In this document: piece after piece, positions 1 through 12,100 of the stretch
How the letters are laid out: each line of letters opens with the position of its first letter
Position numbering within the stretch: position 1 is the first letter of the stretch
Source: Caldicellulosiruptor naganoensis
GTDB taxonomy: Bacteria; Bacillota; Thermoanaerobacteria; Caldicellulosiruptorales; Caldicellulosiruptoraceae
Direction of reading: 5' to 3'
DNA length: 64,000 bases
NCBI RefSeq assembly: GCF_026914285.1
Contig: NZ_CP113864.1
Span: 2,166,001 to 2,230,000, forward strand
Position numbers and translations under genes: made by a program
Notes under the pieces: model-generated
Database searches by the model: none
What the model was told of the DNA's origin: nothing
What the model saw: the letters and a program-made list of their open reading frames with translations, nothing else

Positions 1-1736
1 ATACAGATAGAGATGTATTTATTGGTCCATATAACAGTGAAGCTAATCCAGAAGCAATTCAAAATGGCAGGTGTTTTGGGTCAATTGCAATAGGTGGAAA
101 CCCATGCGCTGCAACACAGGTAAAAATTGAACTTCAGCCTGGCCAAGAAGAATACTTAGTGTTTGTACTGGGAATAGGAGATGCATATAAGGAAGGAAAA
201 GAATATAAAAAACTATTTGCATCAAAAGAAAATATCCAAAGAGAATTTGAAAAGGTGCAAAAGTACTGGGATGACCGGCTTAGCAAGTTCAAATGCACAA
301 CACCAAGCGAGACGATGAATTTGATGTTGAACATATGGAATCAGTATCAGTGCCATACAACATTTAACTGGTCAAGGTCTGCATCATTTATAGAGGCTGG
401 AGGAAGAGACGGACTTGGCTTTAGAGATTCTTCACAGGACATTCTGGGTGTTGCACATTCAATCCCACAAGAGGTAAGAAAAAGACTCATTGAGCTTTTG
501 AAGGCTCAGCTGTCTGAAGGATATGCGATGCATCATTTCCAGCCTCTTACATGGGCTCAAGGAGAACATAATATACCTCCACGAGATAGAATTTATTCAG
601 ATGACCATTTATGGCTTTTGATTGCTGTGCCACACTATATAAAAGAAACAGGTGACTTTTCTATCTTAGATGAAGTTGTTGAATATGCGGACAAAGGAAG
701 TGCTTCTGTTTATGAGCATTTAAAACAAGCTTTGGAGTTTTCATGGAATCACAGAGGAAAACATGGACTTTTGCTTGGTCTTGCTGCTGACTGGAATGAT
801 TGTATCAACCTCAAAGACGGTGGCGAAAGTACATGGTCGACCCAGCTTTATTACAAAGCTTTATCTGAGTTTATAGAACTTGCTGAGTATATTGGAAAGA
901 CTGATGATGCTGAAAAGTATAAAGCTTATAGAAATGAAATCAAAAAGGCAATGGAAGAGTATACATGGGATGGCGAGTGGTTTGTAAGAGGGTATTTGGC
1001 AAGCGGTAAAAAACTTGGGTCAAAAGAAAGTGAACAGAGCAAGATTTTCCTAAATTCTCAGTCATGGTCAGTATTCTCAGGCGCTTTTGTTGATGAAAAA
1101 GGCAAAATGGCAATGGACAGTGTTAAAAAATACCTTGCAACAGAACATGGATGTGTCAAAAATTGGCCAGCTTATGTTGATTATATTATAGAGGTTGGGG
1201 CTGTAACCTCTTTCCCGCCGGGATTAAAAGAAAATGCTGCAATTTTCTGTCATGCTAATACATGGGTAATTATTGCAGAGGCTGTACTTGGAAGAGGCGA
1301 TTATGCTTTTGAATACTATATGTCGTTTCTTCCTGCAAACAAAAATAATATTGCTGAAATCTATACAGCAGAACCTTATGTTTATTCCCAGTTTATCACC
1401 GGAAAAGAACATCCATATTATTTTGGCCGTGCGCGAAATCCATGGTTGACAGGTACTGCAACATGGGCATTTGTTGCAGCAACACAGTATATCCTTGGAA
1501 TAAGACCTCACTATAAAGGGCTTATTATTGACCCATGTATACCACAGCAGTGGGACGGTTTTGAAGTTGAGAGAGTTTTCAGAGGAAGAAAACTTTCCAT
1601 TAAGGTTTCAAATCCAGACCATATTTCAAAAGGTGTTAAAAAGATATTAGTAAATGGAAAAGAGACTGTGGGTAATTTGATTCCATTAGAGTTGCTTGAT
1701 GAAGAAAATGTAGTTGAAGTTTTGATGGGAAAATAA
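1..1736 (+). CDS. GH94 family phosphorylase (cellobiose/cellodextrin phosphorylase type), 5'-truncated by the window edge
   Basis: The reading frame is open from base 3, so the gene begins upstream of the window; about 577 residues are visible of a family length near 800. GH94 enzymes cleave beta-glucosides with phosphate to give a sugar-1-phosphate, conserving bond energy from cellulose breakdown in the cytoplasm. Visible hallmarks are a GFRDSSQD segment, the DWNDC motif (Asp codon 789-791) that carries the general acid in characterised cellobiose phosphorylases, the PPGLKENAAIFCH segment and a NPWLTGTATW segment late in the barrel. The N-terminal beta-sandwich is mostly missing. bglA follows on the same strand after a terminator, so the two act on the same substrates but are probably separate units. 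Exact chain-length or substrate specificity (cellobiose, cellodextrin or another beta-disaccharide) cannot be settled from this fragment. Confidence 0.9.
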   Translation, partial: TDRDVFIGPYNSEANPEAIQNGRCFGSIAIGGNPCAATQVKIELQPGQEEYLVFVLGIGDAYKEGKEYKKLFASKENIQREFEKVQKYWDDRLSKFKCTTPSETMNLMLNIWNQYQCHTTFNWSRSASFIEAGGRDGLGFRDSSQDILGVAHSIPQEVRKRLIELLKAQLSEGYAMHHFQPLTWAQGEHNIPPRDRIYSDDHLWLLIAVPHYIKETGDFSILDEVVEYADKGSASVYEHLKQALEFSWNHRGKHGLLLGLAADWNDCINLKDGGESTWSTQLYYKALSEFIELAEYIGKTDDAEKYKAYRNEIKKAMEEYTWDGEWFVRGYLASGKKLGSKESEQSKIFLNSQSWSVFSGAFVDEKGKMAMDSVKKYLATEHGCVKNWPAYVDYIIEVGAVTSFPPGLKENAAIFCHANTWVIIAEAVLGRGDYAFEYYMSFLPANKNNIAEIYTAEPYVYSQFITGKEHPYYFGRARNPWLTGTATWAFVAATQYILGIRPHYKGLIIDPCIPQQWDGFEVERVFRGRKLSIKVSNPDHISKGVKKILVNGKETVGNLIPLELLDEENVVEVLMGK

Positions 1737-1770
1737 CCTTTTAAAGTATGAAAAATAAAACTGCACAAAA

Positions 1771-1816
1771 AGAGGCACACCTTTTGTATTTTAAAAGTGG
1801 TGTGTCTCTTTTTTTT
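1771..1816 (+). terminator. Rho-independent terminator after the GH94 gene
   Basis: An 11-bp stem (AGAGGCACACC 1771-1781 with GGTGTGTCTCT 1799-1809) is followed by a run of T. It closes the GH94 transcript before bglA. Confidence 0.88.
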
Positions 1817-1830
1817 GTTTCTTTTCTTAA

Positions 1831-3342
<1,512 letters not shown>

Positions 3343-3355
3343 ATATAAATTAAAA

Positions 3356-3396
3356 GCGGGCTTTTGGAGAAATTTACTTTCTCAAAAGCCCGTTTT
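3356..3396. terminator. Bidirectional terminator between bglA and ogt
   Basis: A long hairpin (CGGGCTTTTG arm from 3357, CAAAAGCCCG arm ending 3392) carries T on the + side and A upstream, so it can stop bglA on the + strand and ogt on the - strand. The hairpin overlaps the last codons of ogt. Confidence 0.85.
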
Positions 3397-3856
3397 CTAT
3401 TTTCCATCCCTCATGTGAAAGTAGCCAAATCTTCTTTTCAAGCCCACCATTAAAACCGCCCAAGGACAAATCTGACTTGACCACCCTGTGGCACGGAACA
3501 ATTATCACAGCTGAATTTTTCTTGGCAGCATTTCCAACAGCTCTTGCACCCTGGGGCTTTCCAACTTTTTTGGCAAGTTCACTGTAAGAAATTACACTTC
3601 CAAAGGAAATGTGAATAAGTTCATTCCATACTCGCTTTTGAAACTCTGTCCCTTGCAGTTGAAGTTTTAGATCAAAAGTGGTTCTTTTGCTTTCAAAATA
3701 CTCTTCAAGCTGCAAAATAGCTTCTTTTACAACAGGGCAAATTAGCTCTTCTTCATCTTTGCGTGAGACAAACTCCACTGATACTATGCTATCGTCTTGT
3801 CCAACAATCTTTATCAGCCCAATTGGAGACAGTAAATAGCCAACAGATTTTTTCAA
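3374..3856 (-). CDS. ogt: Methylated-DNA--protein-cysteine S-methyltransferase
   Basis: Repairs O6-alkylguanine by a suicide transfer of the alkyl group to its own cysteine. The 160-residue product has the diagnostic IIVPCHRVV motif (acceptor Cys122) and the upstream DNA-binding helix region with GSVISYSELA and GARAVGNA. The start is a TTG preceded by AGGTG at a normal distance. It is the last gene of a tight minus-strand cluster (YkvA-like gene 7 bp upstream, rRNA methyltransferase before that). Its 3' end forms part of the shared terminator. Confidence 0.95.
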   Translation of the reverse strand: MKKSVGYLLSPIGLIKIVGQDDSIVSVEFVSRKDEEELICPVVKEAILQLEEYFESKRTTFDLKLQLQGTEFQKRVWNELIHISFGSVISYSELAKKVGKPQGARAVGNAAKKNSAVIIVPCHRVVKSDLSLGGFNGGLEKKIWLLSHEGWKIENGLLRK

Positions 3857-3863
3857 TTTAAAT

Positions 3864-4268
3864 TCACCTGCTCTTTAAACTAATATTTTTAACAACCTTG
3901 TAAATAATCGCTTCAATAATTAAGCTCCAAAAAATAATAATGGGAATACCATAATACCATTTCTTTGGTTTTCCTTCTTGCCAAAGATTTTCTGCCTCTT
4001 TCTGGCATTCATTTAAAATGGAATCTGGTATAAGCTTTATTGTTATTGTAACCAAAAGTGGAAGAATTATTATATCATCAAGATAACCTAAAATGGGTAC
4101 AAAATCTGGTACAAAGTCAATTGGCGACAAAGCATATGCAATAGTAATCAAAGCAAATATCTTAGCTAAAAGAGGTGTATCTCTTCTTTTCATTGCTAAA
4201 AAAATAGCCGGAATTTGTTTTTTTAATAATTTTGCTTTTTCTCTCACATTTTTATTCAATGAATCCAC
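3864..4268 (-). CDS. YkvA/DUF1232 family small membrane protein
   Basis: A 134-residue protein whose centre matches the DUF1232 signature: a segment reading AYALSPIDFVPDFVP followed by LGYLDD. A hydrophobic segment precedes the C-terminus (IIIFWSLIIEAIIY). The family is membrane-associated and has no firmly established biochemical role. A TTG at 4259 is nearer to the AGAGGTGG ribosome site than the GTG at 4268, so the true protein may be three residues shorter. It sits between the rRNA methyltransferase and ogt with gaps under 10 bp, implying co-transcription. Confidence 0.8.
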   Translation of the reverse strand: MDSLNKNVREKAKLLKKQIPAIFLAMKRRDTPLLAKIFALITIAYALSPIDFVPDFVPILGYLDDIIILPLLVTITIKLIPDSILNECQKEAENLWQEGKPKKWYYGIPIIIFWSLIIEAIIYKVVKNISLKSR

Positions 4269-4273
4269 CTCTT

Positions 4274-5659
4274 TTAACTATAGCCCTTTTTAAACAAAAC
4301 CACGCACTCTACATGAAATGTCTGTGGAAACATATCCACAGGCTGAACTTCTAAAATTTCATAGCCATTTGAACAAAGAATACTGCTATCTCTTGCAAGT
4401 GTTGAAGGATTGCAGGATACATAAATTATGTTTGAAATCTTGTGCTCTATCAAGCTTTCTAAGAGCTCTTTTTCACATCCACTTCGCGGCGGGTCAAGAA
4501 TCACTGCCTGGGGTATAATTCCGCTTTTCAATAGCTTTGGAATCTCAATTTCTGCACAGCCACATATAAATTCAACATTCGAAATGCCATTATTCTTGCT
4601 GCTTCTTTTAGCATCTTCCACTGCATCTCTAACTATCTCTATGCTATAGACCTTTTTGCAAAACGGTGCAACAAACATTGAAATGGTGCCTATGCCAGAG
4701 TATATGTCAAATACAACTTCTGCTTCAATATTCATCAGATATTTTACCACCTGACTGTAGAGCACCTCTGTTTGCGCAGAATTTACCTGAAAAAATGACT
4801 TTGGTGATATTTCAAACAATAGCTTGCCAATCTTGTCGGAAATAGTAGGACTGCCCCAAATCAGTATATCTTTTTCTCCTAAAATTACATTTGTTTTTTT
4901 GTTGTTGACATTTACATACAACGACTTTAAATTTGAAAAGCTTGTTACTAATTCTTCTTTTACCTCCTCAATCTTATCTGGCATTTTTGTGCAAATGAGT
5001 ACAATCATCATCTGGTCAAATGCAAACGACCTTCTTATCATTATATGTCTCAATATTCCTGTGTGAAGTTTTTCATTGTAAATCTCAATTTTGTACTTTT
5101 TTATTATTTCCTTCATCACTTTTATTACTCTATCAGTGTCTCTGTGCTGAATAAGACAAAACTCTGTTGGAACAATCTCATGTGTCATCTTTTTATAAAA
5201 ACCTATCTTTACACCACTTCTATCCTTTCCAACAGGAAACTGCACCTTGTTGCGGTACCTAAAAGGATTTTCCATACCAAAAACAGGGTTTATTTTAGGA
5301 CTCAGCTTCCCTATTCTTTTGAATGCATCCTTAACAAGCATTCTTTTTATCTCAAGCTGATGTTCATAGCTTGTATGCATCAAATGACATCCGCCACATT
5401 CATAATAAACCGGACATTCTGGCTCTTTGCGGTAAGGACTTTTCTCAATTATCTCAACAATCTCAGCCCTTCCGTATTCTTTCTTTGCTTCGACTATCTT
5501 TACTTTCAAAACCTCACCTAAAAGTGCATGGTCGACAAATACAACATATCCATCAATTCTTGCTATACCCTGAGCTTGGTGATTCAGAGCGTCTATCTTA
5601 ACAACAAACTCATCCCCAACCTTTACCAATCTCTTTGCCCCTTTCCTCCTAAATTTCAA
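4274..5659 (-). CDS. rlmD: TrmA-family 23S rRNA (uracil-5-)-methyltransferase
   Basis: An S-adenosylmethionine-dependent enzyme forming m5U in 23S rRNA. Order of parts: an N-terminal TRAM domain (about residues 10-70), a 4Fe-4S cysteine set with CPVYYECGGC (about residues 82-92), a central domain, then a Rossmann methyltransferase domain with VFDIYSGIGTISMF and the catalytic YVSCNPSTLARD near the C-terminus. Length (461) is normal. The first ATG is followed by an internal AGGAGG/AAAGGGG, so a TTG at about 5629 may be the true start. Firmicutes members may act at one or two positions (RlmD or RlmCD), which cannot be decided from sequence alone. Confidence 0.9.
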   Translation of the reverse strand: MKFRRKGAKRLVKVGDEFVVKIDALNHQAQGIARIDGYVVFVDHALLGEVLKVKIVEAKKEYGRAEIVEIIEKSPYRKEPECPVYYECGGCHLMHTSYEHQLEIKRMLVKDAFKRIGKLSPKINPVFGMENPFRYRNKVQFPVGKDRSGVKIGFYKKMTHEIVPTEFCLIQHRDTDRVIKVMKEIIKKYKIEIYNEKLHTGILRHIMIRRSFAFDQMMIVLICTKMPDKIEEVKEELVTSFSNLKSLYVNVNNKKTNVILGEKDILIWGSPTISDKIGKLLFEISPKSFFQVNSAQTEVLYSQVVKYLMNIEAEVVFDIYSGIGTISMFVAPFCKKVYSIEIVRDAVEDAKRSSKNNGISNVEFICGCAEIEIPKLLKSGIIPQAVILDPPRSGCEKELLESLIEHKISNIIYVSCNPSTLARDSSILCSNGYEILEVQPVDMFPQTFHVECVVLFKKGYS

Positions 5660-5689
5660 GACGCTTTATATTCTACACCATTTGAGAGA

Positions 5690-5725
5690 AAAAATAAAAG
5701 CACCTATTTCAAAGGTGCCTTTTGC
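5690..5725 (-). terminator. Terminator after the hemerythrin gene
   Basis: On the minus strand, GGCACCT and AGGTGC(C) arms (5700-5705 with 5713-5718, extended by flanking bases) precede a T-rich run. It separates the hemerythrin gene from the rRNA methyltransferase downstream. Confidence 0.7.
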
Positions 5726-5765
5726 CATTTTAGAATCTTTCAAAAACACTATTTCATCTTCTCCT

Positions 5766-6158
5766 TCAGAAAACTACAAGCTTTCTATCTGTTCCAAGTA
5801 TATGATTTTTGAACCAGTCAACAACAAGTCTGTTTGTCTTTATAACAGCTGCAACACCTGCTCCTTCTTTTTCTATCTCACTTCTGAACTTTTTGTAAGT
5901 CTCAACAAAGTTGTCGTGTTCTTTTTTGTGAGCAGAATAATCAGGATACAGGTACTCTTTCATGTACTTCTCTTCTGTTGAAAAATGAAACACAACATAA
6001 TCACCCAAAAAATCCAAAACCTCTGGCAATACTTTCTTGCCCTCACCCTGGCTACATGCATCAAGTAGCTTATTTATCCTCTCAAATAACTCTTTGTGCT
6101 GATTGTCTATTGACTCAACACCCACAGAGTACTGGTCAAGCCATTCAATTTGTGGCAT
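5766..6158 (-). CDS. Bacteriohemerythrin
   Basis: A 130-residue four-helix-bundle protein binding O2 at a non-haem di-iron site. All expected ligands are visible: His21, His58 and Glu62 (HFSTEE), His77 and His81 (HKKEH), His119 and Asp124 (HILGTD). There is no extra receptor or output domain, so it is a stand-alone soluble form. A consensus GAGGAGG precedes the ATG. In a strict anaerobe it may scavenge or sense oxygen; that role is inference. Confidence 0.94.
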   Translation of the reverse strand: MPQIEWLDQYSVGVESIDNQHKELFERINKLLDACSQGEGKKVLPEVLDFLGDYVVFHFSTEEKYMKEYLYPDYSAHKKEHDNFVETYKKFRSEIEKEGAGVAAVIKTNRLVVDWFKNHILGTDRKLVVF

Positions 6159-6249
6159 ACAAAAACCTCCTCTTTTTCTACCGCGCTGAATTATTTATAC
6201 TCATTTTCAAAAAGAAATAACGCAACCCTAATTTCACAATATTACACTT

Positions 6250-7668
6250 TTACTTCCCCTGTTTAAAATATTGAATAGCCCTTTGAAGCTGCCTATCAAC
6301 ATACTTTGACTTCAAAAACTCCGTAAACTTTTCATTGATTTTTTTCTGTGTTGTTATATCAAGCACACCGTATGGATAGAGCTTATTGTCTTTTTGGAAC
6401 TTCTTTATAGCATTTACTGTTTCATCATCCATTTTTCCTGTCCAATTTTTCAAATATCCAAGGTAGTAAAGTCTTTGCTGAGCAGCAAGTACCTCTAAAT
6501 CCATATCGCCTTTTTTGTATTTCTTAGTTGTCGTCAAAGTCAAAATCTTGTCAGGTCCAAACTGAGCAAGTGAGTCATCCTGCACTTCAATATCTGGTAT
6601 GACACCTTTGCCATCTATATAGTAGCCAGACGGTGATTTGTATTTAGCAACCGTGACCTTTGCCATGTAGCCTTTTTTGGTATCTGTTTCAGGAAGAGAA
6701 ATCAGCGTTTGCACTGTACCTTTTCCGTAGGTTCTTGTGCCAATCACAACGCCTACTTTAGTGTCTTTAATAGCCTGTGCAAATATTTCTGAGGCAGACG
6801 CACTTGATTCGTTTGTTAAAACAGCAAGTTTGTATTTTGGATTTTTGTTATCAGATTTGTATTCATCCTTGAATGTATTATACTCGATTGTCACAATAGG
6901 ACCTGCTGGCACAAAGAATTTGCAAATCTTCACAACCTCATCCAAAAGTCCACCTGGGTTGTTGCGAATGTCAAATATGATATTTTTAATACCCTTTTTG
7001 TCAAACTCATCAAGAGCCTTTTTCACATCATTTGATGCACCCTGTGTAAACTGGGTAAGTTTAATATACCCAATTTTATTCTCCAATACCTTGTACTCAA
7101 CAACTGGAATTTTAATCTTTCTTCTCACAATTGAAAATCTATAAGTTTTGCCGTCTCTTAATATATCTATCACAACAGTTGTCCCTTCAGGACCGCGGAT
7201 TAGCTTTACAGCATCGTCTGTTGTCTTGCCAATGAGGCTTTTCCCATCAGCCGCAATTATCTTATCTCCAACCTTCAAACCTGCCTCTTTTGCAGGTGTC
7301 CCATCAAATACTCCTGTTATTACAATATAGTCATCCTGTTTTTCTATCTGAACACCTATTCCAGAGAACTCGCCGTTTACGCTCTCTGTAAAGTCCTTTA
7401 CCTGTTGGGGTTTCATGTATTCTGAGTACTTGTCAAGGCTCTTAAAAAGCCCTGCAAACATCATGTCAATCAAATCATCGTAGCTGTATTTTCCTATATG
7501 ATAGACCCTCGCAACCTGCAAAACCTTTTTTATATAATCCATCTGCTGCTCTGTTGGATAGTCATTTGAAATTATGAAAAACTGCGAATAAACAGGCACT
7601 GCAATTAATAAAGAAAGTACACCCATGATAGCAACAATTCTTAATAAAAGCTTTTTGTTTCTGTTCAT
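6250..7668 (-). CDS. ctpA: C-terminal processing peptidase (S41) with PDZ and peptidoglycan-binding domains
   Basis: A membrane-anchored serine protease facing the cell wall. The start is placed at MNRNKKLLL because GGAGG lies just before that ATG; a longer frame reaches 7701 without a site. Order: an N-terminal hydrophobic anchor, a PDZ domain with GEFSGIGVQI, the S41 catalytic core with NESSASASEIFAQ (Ser) and GTRTYGKGTVQT (Lys), and a C-terminal peptidoglycan-binding domain with LGYLKNWTGKMDDET. It lies directly downstream of two SLH-domain genes on the same strand, so processing of surface proteins is a plausible but unproven role. Confidence 0.92.
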   Translation of the reverse strand: MNRNKKLLLRIVAIMGVLSLLIAVPVYSQFFIISNDYPTEQQMDYIKKVLQVARVYHIGKYSYDDLIDMMFAGLFKSLDKYSEYMKPQQVKDFTESVNGEFSGIGVQIEKQDDYIVITGVFDGTPAKEAGLKVGDKIIAADGKSLIGKTTDDAVKLIRGPEGTTVVIDILRDGKTYRFSIVRRKIKIPVVEYKVLENKIGYIKLTQFTQGASNDVKKALDEFDKKGIKNIIFDIRNNPGGLLDEVVKICKFFVPAGPIVTIEYNTFKDEYKSDNKNPKYKLAVLTNESSASASEIFAQAIKDTKVGVVIGTRTYGKGTVQTLISLPETDTKKGYMAKVTVAKYKSPSGYYIDGKGVIPDIEVQDDSLAQFGPDKILTLTTTKKYKKGDMDLEVLAAQQRLYYLGYLKNWTGKMDDETVNAIKKFQKDNKLYPYGVLDITTQKKINEKFTEFLKSKYVDRQLQRAIQYFKQGK

Positions 7669-7710
7669 TTTTCTTACCTCCATCATACTTTTTTTTATCA
7701 CAGTTAGACG

Positions 7711-9159
7711 TTACTCGTGAAAAATACTCATATTAAGATACTGGTGTGGCAGATTATTTCTCAAATAGTTTATAAGATTAAATACTATATTAGCAGCAGT
7801 ACCCTTTGTGAGTTTCTGGTTTGGCATGAACATATTCTCTTCGCTTCCCACCATAATTTTGGTATCCTTTAAAATTTGTACAGCATCCTTTGCCCATGTG
7901 GGAATACTATTATCATCCAAGTAATCAGTCTGAGTGATAGGCGATGTTACCTTTTTGTCAAACCCTAACGCTTTTGCAATTATCACCGCTGCCTCAGAAC
8001 GCGTTATATAATCTTCAGGCTTAAAGTAATCTAAAGACTTTCCTCTCATAAGCCCAGCTTTTGTTGCGGCATATATATATCCATAATACTTGTGGTTTAG
8101 CGGAACATCCTTGTAAATAGACTTTTTCTGGGTTGTACGTGTATTGTAATATTTGTTATAGATGTTCAGTGTATCAAGTAAAAGTTTGGCAAACTGGGCT
8201 CTTGTAATGTACTCTGTGGGAACAAAGTCGTCTTTGCTGTCAAAACCGTTGAAGGCAAAACATGTATTTATCGCTTCTTCATATTCATACCCTTTTACTT
8301 TTGGAAGGCTTGGAATAACAGCCATTTTGATGATAGGCGACTTTTCAATATTCTTTTGGATCTTGCCTTTGTTTCTCTTTGTCAAAACCTCCCCGTTTTT
8401 GGTAAATAGAGGCATGTCATAGGTGATATCAAGGTTTCCTTCAACCTTTGACTTTAAAACATATGTACCTGTGATACTTGATGGTGTGTCATTTTTCTTA
8501 AACTCCAGAAGAGTTTTTTGCACAAGTGCAATATTTTGATTTATAACCCCAAACCATGAAGGTGTTTCAATTGTCTGTTTTACTTTCTGAAACTCTCCAC
8601 TTCCCCAGTACCCGTCATATCCATAGTTCTCGCCTTCAATTGTAATCTTTAAGCCTCCATCATATGTTTTTACTAAATTCCATTCACCCTGATAAAAATT
8701 TACAGCCGGATTGGTATCTACCGCTGTAGCCTTCGAAAATGAATAGTTCTGAAGGTTATAAACCGAACCATTGACTGTTAATGTCTCTTTGTAGCTACTT
8801 AGAGTATACTCCTTTGTTATACTACCATTTGGAAGTTTTGTCAAGCTTCCTTTTAGGCTGACTGTCCTTTTTATTGTTATCTTACCGCTTGAGTCTTTGA
8901 GGTCATATGAATAGGAAATTGTCTCAGAATTCGCAGCAGTTTTTATCTTAGCATCCAGCGTTCCAGAAAGTAAAATAGGCTGACCTGTCACAAATGTATA
9001 TTCATAGTAATCTATCTTTGTCTTTTTGGGGTCAGATTCTTTATATGAAGATATTCCACCTTCATATCCCAGATACCCTTCTTCAGAGAATGCATAGTTT
9101 TGAAAAATAACAAGAAAAAGTACAATTACAGCAATCAAAACCAAGCTCTTTTTTTTCAA
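7711..9159 (-). CDS. SLH-domain cell-surface protein (482 aa)
   Basis: The N-terminus is a clear signal peptide (lysines, then a long hydrophobic stretch ending about residue 25). The middle is beta-rich with no recognised catalytic domain. The C-terminal third holds three S-layer homology repeats, with YITRAQFAKLLLDTL, YITRSEAAVIIAKAL and a third ending in TKGTAANIVFNLINYL. SLH repeats bind secondary cell-wall polymers, so the protein is displayed on the surface. It lies 33 bp after a larger SLH gene and 42 bp before ctpA. Whether the central part is structural or ligand-binding is unknown. Confidence 0.87.
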   Translation of the reverse strand: MKKKSLVLIAVIVLFLVIFQNYAFSEEGYLGYEGGISSYKESDPKKTKIDYYEYTFVTGQPILLSGTLDAKIKTAANSETISYSYDLKDSSGKITIKRTVSLKGSLTKLPNGSITKEYTLSSYKETLTVNGSVYNLQNYSFSKATAVDTNPAVNFYQGEWNLVKTYDGGLKITIEGENYGYDGYWGSGEFQKVKQTIETPSWFGVINQNIALVQKTLLEFKKNDTPSSITGTYVLKSKVEGNLDITYDMPLFTKNGEVLTKRNKGKIQKNIEKSPIIKMAVIPSLPKVKGYEYEEAINTCFAFNGFDSKDDFVPTEYITRAQFAKLLLDTLNIYNKYYNTRTTQKKSIYKDVPLNHKYYGYIYAATKAGLMRGKSLDYFKPEDYITRSEAAVIIAKALGFDKKVTSPITQTDYLDDNSIPTWAKDAVQILKDTKIMVGSEENMFMPNQKLTKGTAANIVFNLINYLRNNLPHQYLNMSIFHE

Positions 9160-9192
9160 AAGTTATACCCCCTTTATGAAGCTAACAATATC

Positions 9193-12100
9193 TTAATAAT
9201 TGATTATCACAACAGACGGCTTTACAGTAGTTTTAGAAAGGTCAAAAACACTTTGAGGAACAAGCAATATCACATCATCGCCGTACTGCGGAGGACTTTG
9301 CAAAATAGTCCCAGAGCTATTTATTAAAACTGCACTTGACAGGTCCAAAACAAGGCTTGCATTTATCTTGTTCCACGTCTTTGTAATCATATCATAATAC
9401 TGAGGATTTAAAACCTGTCTATTTTTACCCATAGTACCAACAACTATATACCCGCCAAAACTTGCATCAATTACAGACATTGCATACTTTCCATCATGTA
9501 TAATATACACGCTTTTGTTAAGAAGCCCTAAGATGTCCTCAGGATTATTTATCCCATAGACATCACAATAGGTTGTCTGTGTGTCATACAAAAGTACAAG
9601 TGGAGTTGAGACAAACTGCCAACCGTTTTGTTTATCAAGGTATACGTAGTTCTTGAGTTTTATATATTCAAGCTCTGAAATCTCTGAAACTTCTCCTCTT
9701 ACAATAATTGGTTTTGAGACTGCTTCTTTGTACTTAGCAACAACCAAGTTTTTCCCATCAGTCACAGCTATTATCTCATCTCCAACCTTCAAAGAAGCAT
9801 TTGAGACAAGCCCATTTGCAATAATGTATGAATTTTGGCTGAAGTTAAATTGCTCTCCAGATAGCAGAATAGTCCCTGAACTTGTTCCTGTAACTTCACC
9901 ATCTACTACAGAATATGAACCTTTTGAGAGTGCAAAAACTGTACCCAACACTTCTTGCGAAAACCTATCTTTTGTAATTACCACTACTGAAAAGTTTTGT
10001 AAAGTAGGAATGCTGTCCTGTCTTTTACCATCCACAATAAACACCGCATCAGCTGGAATTTTAAATGTCTTATAGTCATATAGCTTTTCAAACTTGTTGT
10101 TTCTCAAGATTGAGATGTTTGATAAATACAAATTTCCGCCAATTATTGATGCCTTGGCAAGATAGATGTTTTTAACATACTCATTTGTTGAAATTTCAAT
10201 CTTTTTAATATTTGCAGACATTCCAAAGAATGACCCTGTAACTTTTACAAATTGCCCCGAAGCCAAATCTTTCAAACTTGTTTTTTTGCCATCTTTTACA
10301 ACCTCAACTTCACTATTTAAATCATAAGGACCATATACCTTGCCATCAATATTGAGATATATTTTTTGAGGCATCTTAGTTATGGGGTTCCTTTGGATAT
10401 CCTCAATCTTAGCAATCTTTGGCTGAAGGTTTGAGCTTGCAGTGATAGCTCTTACAAAATCACCGTTAAAATAAAGATATACTATATCGCCTTTTGAAAG
10501 GCTATCAGGCGATACAAGCTTTCCATCCTTCATAACTTTGAGCCCAAGCTTTTTTGAAAACCTGTAACTTTTTTTGACACCGTCTTGGTTGTAGATTTCT
10601 ACATAATTCAGGTTTGTGTCAATTTCATAAAGTATGCCGGAAACTACGTCCTCTGACCTTTCATCATAGGTAGTGCTGATATACTGAGCATAGCCACCAT
10701 ATTCCCCGACCAAAACCTTCATGCCTTGATAAAAATTATTTTTTGTAAGCATACGTGTAAAATCACCTTTGTCAATATAAGCTGTATCAGGCGACAGCAA
10801 AAATGACAAGAGTTTTCCGTTTGAGTTTATAATAATTTTATCATTTGCAATCAGAGAAATAACACCTTCTATTTTGTTTATATCTTGGTCTTGATAAGAC
10901 AAAATGGTGATGCTATCAGCTCTTTCCTTTTTGAAAGTAGTCTGGACTATATTCCCCACTGACAAATCCGAAAGATTTATAGCTCTTTGAGCTCTTGTAT
11001 CGTAAATTGTAGCTTTTGGAGCCACTAAAAGATTATATACTTTGCCATCTGAAAGTTTTATTTGAATTGTATTCTTTTTTATATCAATCTTTGTTACAAC
11101 ACCCTTCACTGTAACTGTACCAGCCTTGGATAAAACCTCACCTAATACAACCTGATTTTTGTTATTTACGTAAAGGTCAATATAATCTCCTTGTTGCAAA
11201 GAAGAGGATAAAACCGCCCCATTATCTGTTATTACAACAAAGTCTTGTTTTGGCGGCGATAGCGTTATGTTTATATTATTTCCAGCATCATTTTCACAGG
11301 TTATTACTATTTTATCAGAGTATCTCTGAACACCATTTATCTCAACAGGCTCTTTTTTAAGGTTGTTCGCCTTTACAATATAGTCTTTAAGTTTATACAA
11401 GATGAAACTTAGCTCCTCATATGTTATGTAGTCATCCGGGTGAAGATATCCATCAGACCTTCCAACTAAGCTTCCATTTTTAAGAAGGGTATTTATTGAA
11501 GACAAAAATTTGCTGTCAATTTTGTCATAATCAGGGTAAAGCCGCGCTAAATTCTCATAGCTTTGAGGAATTTTGAGTGTCAAAACAATCCAGCGGCAAA
11601 CCTCCTGCCTTGTTGCAGGTGCTGACCTAACAAACACAAGGTCGTCATATGAGTAGGGTCTTCCTTCATACACAGCCCTTGAGACAATTTCATTGTTCTT
11701 TTTTATAAGGTCAGCTGTCATTTTTTCATGATCTTTTTGGCTTGGCTGGACTTGAGCTATTGCATCCTGATACTCTTTTTTTGAAATTACTTTCATGTCA
11801 TACGCAAGCTGGATGTACCCTAAATAAAGGTAGTTATAGGGTTTAACAAGCTTTGAACCAGACGGCCTTTTTGCTTCTAATTTTTCTGCCCTCAAAAAAG
11901 CATCTTGTTGTTTACCTGCAGAATTTAGGATTATTGAAAGCGCCTCTTCTTTTGTGAGAATATCAGCAGGTTTTATCCTTGTCTTGCTTGTTGAGCTAAA
12001 AAAACCTAAGGCAGACAAAAACAGAAGAGACCTTTTTGACACAGGATTTTGAGGAAGCTGAATAGTAGTGGTATTTTTAAGCATCTTGTTATAATCAGAA

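Noticed and set aside
5045..5521. A 158-residue + strand frame opposite the rRNA methyltransferase
   Set aside because: Shadow of a well-supported gene; no start context and the composition is atypical for a protein.
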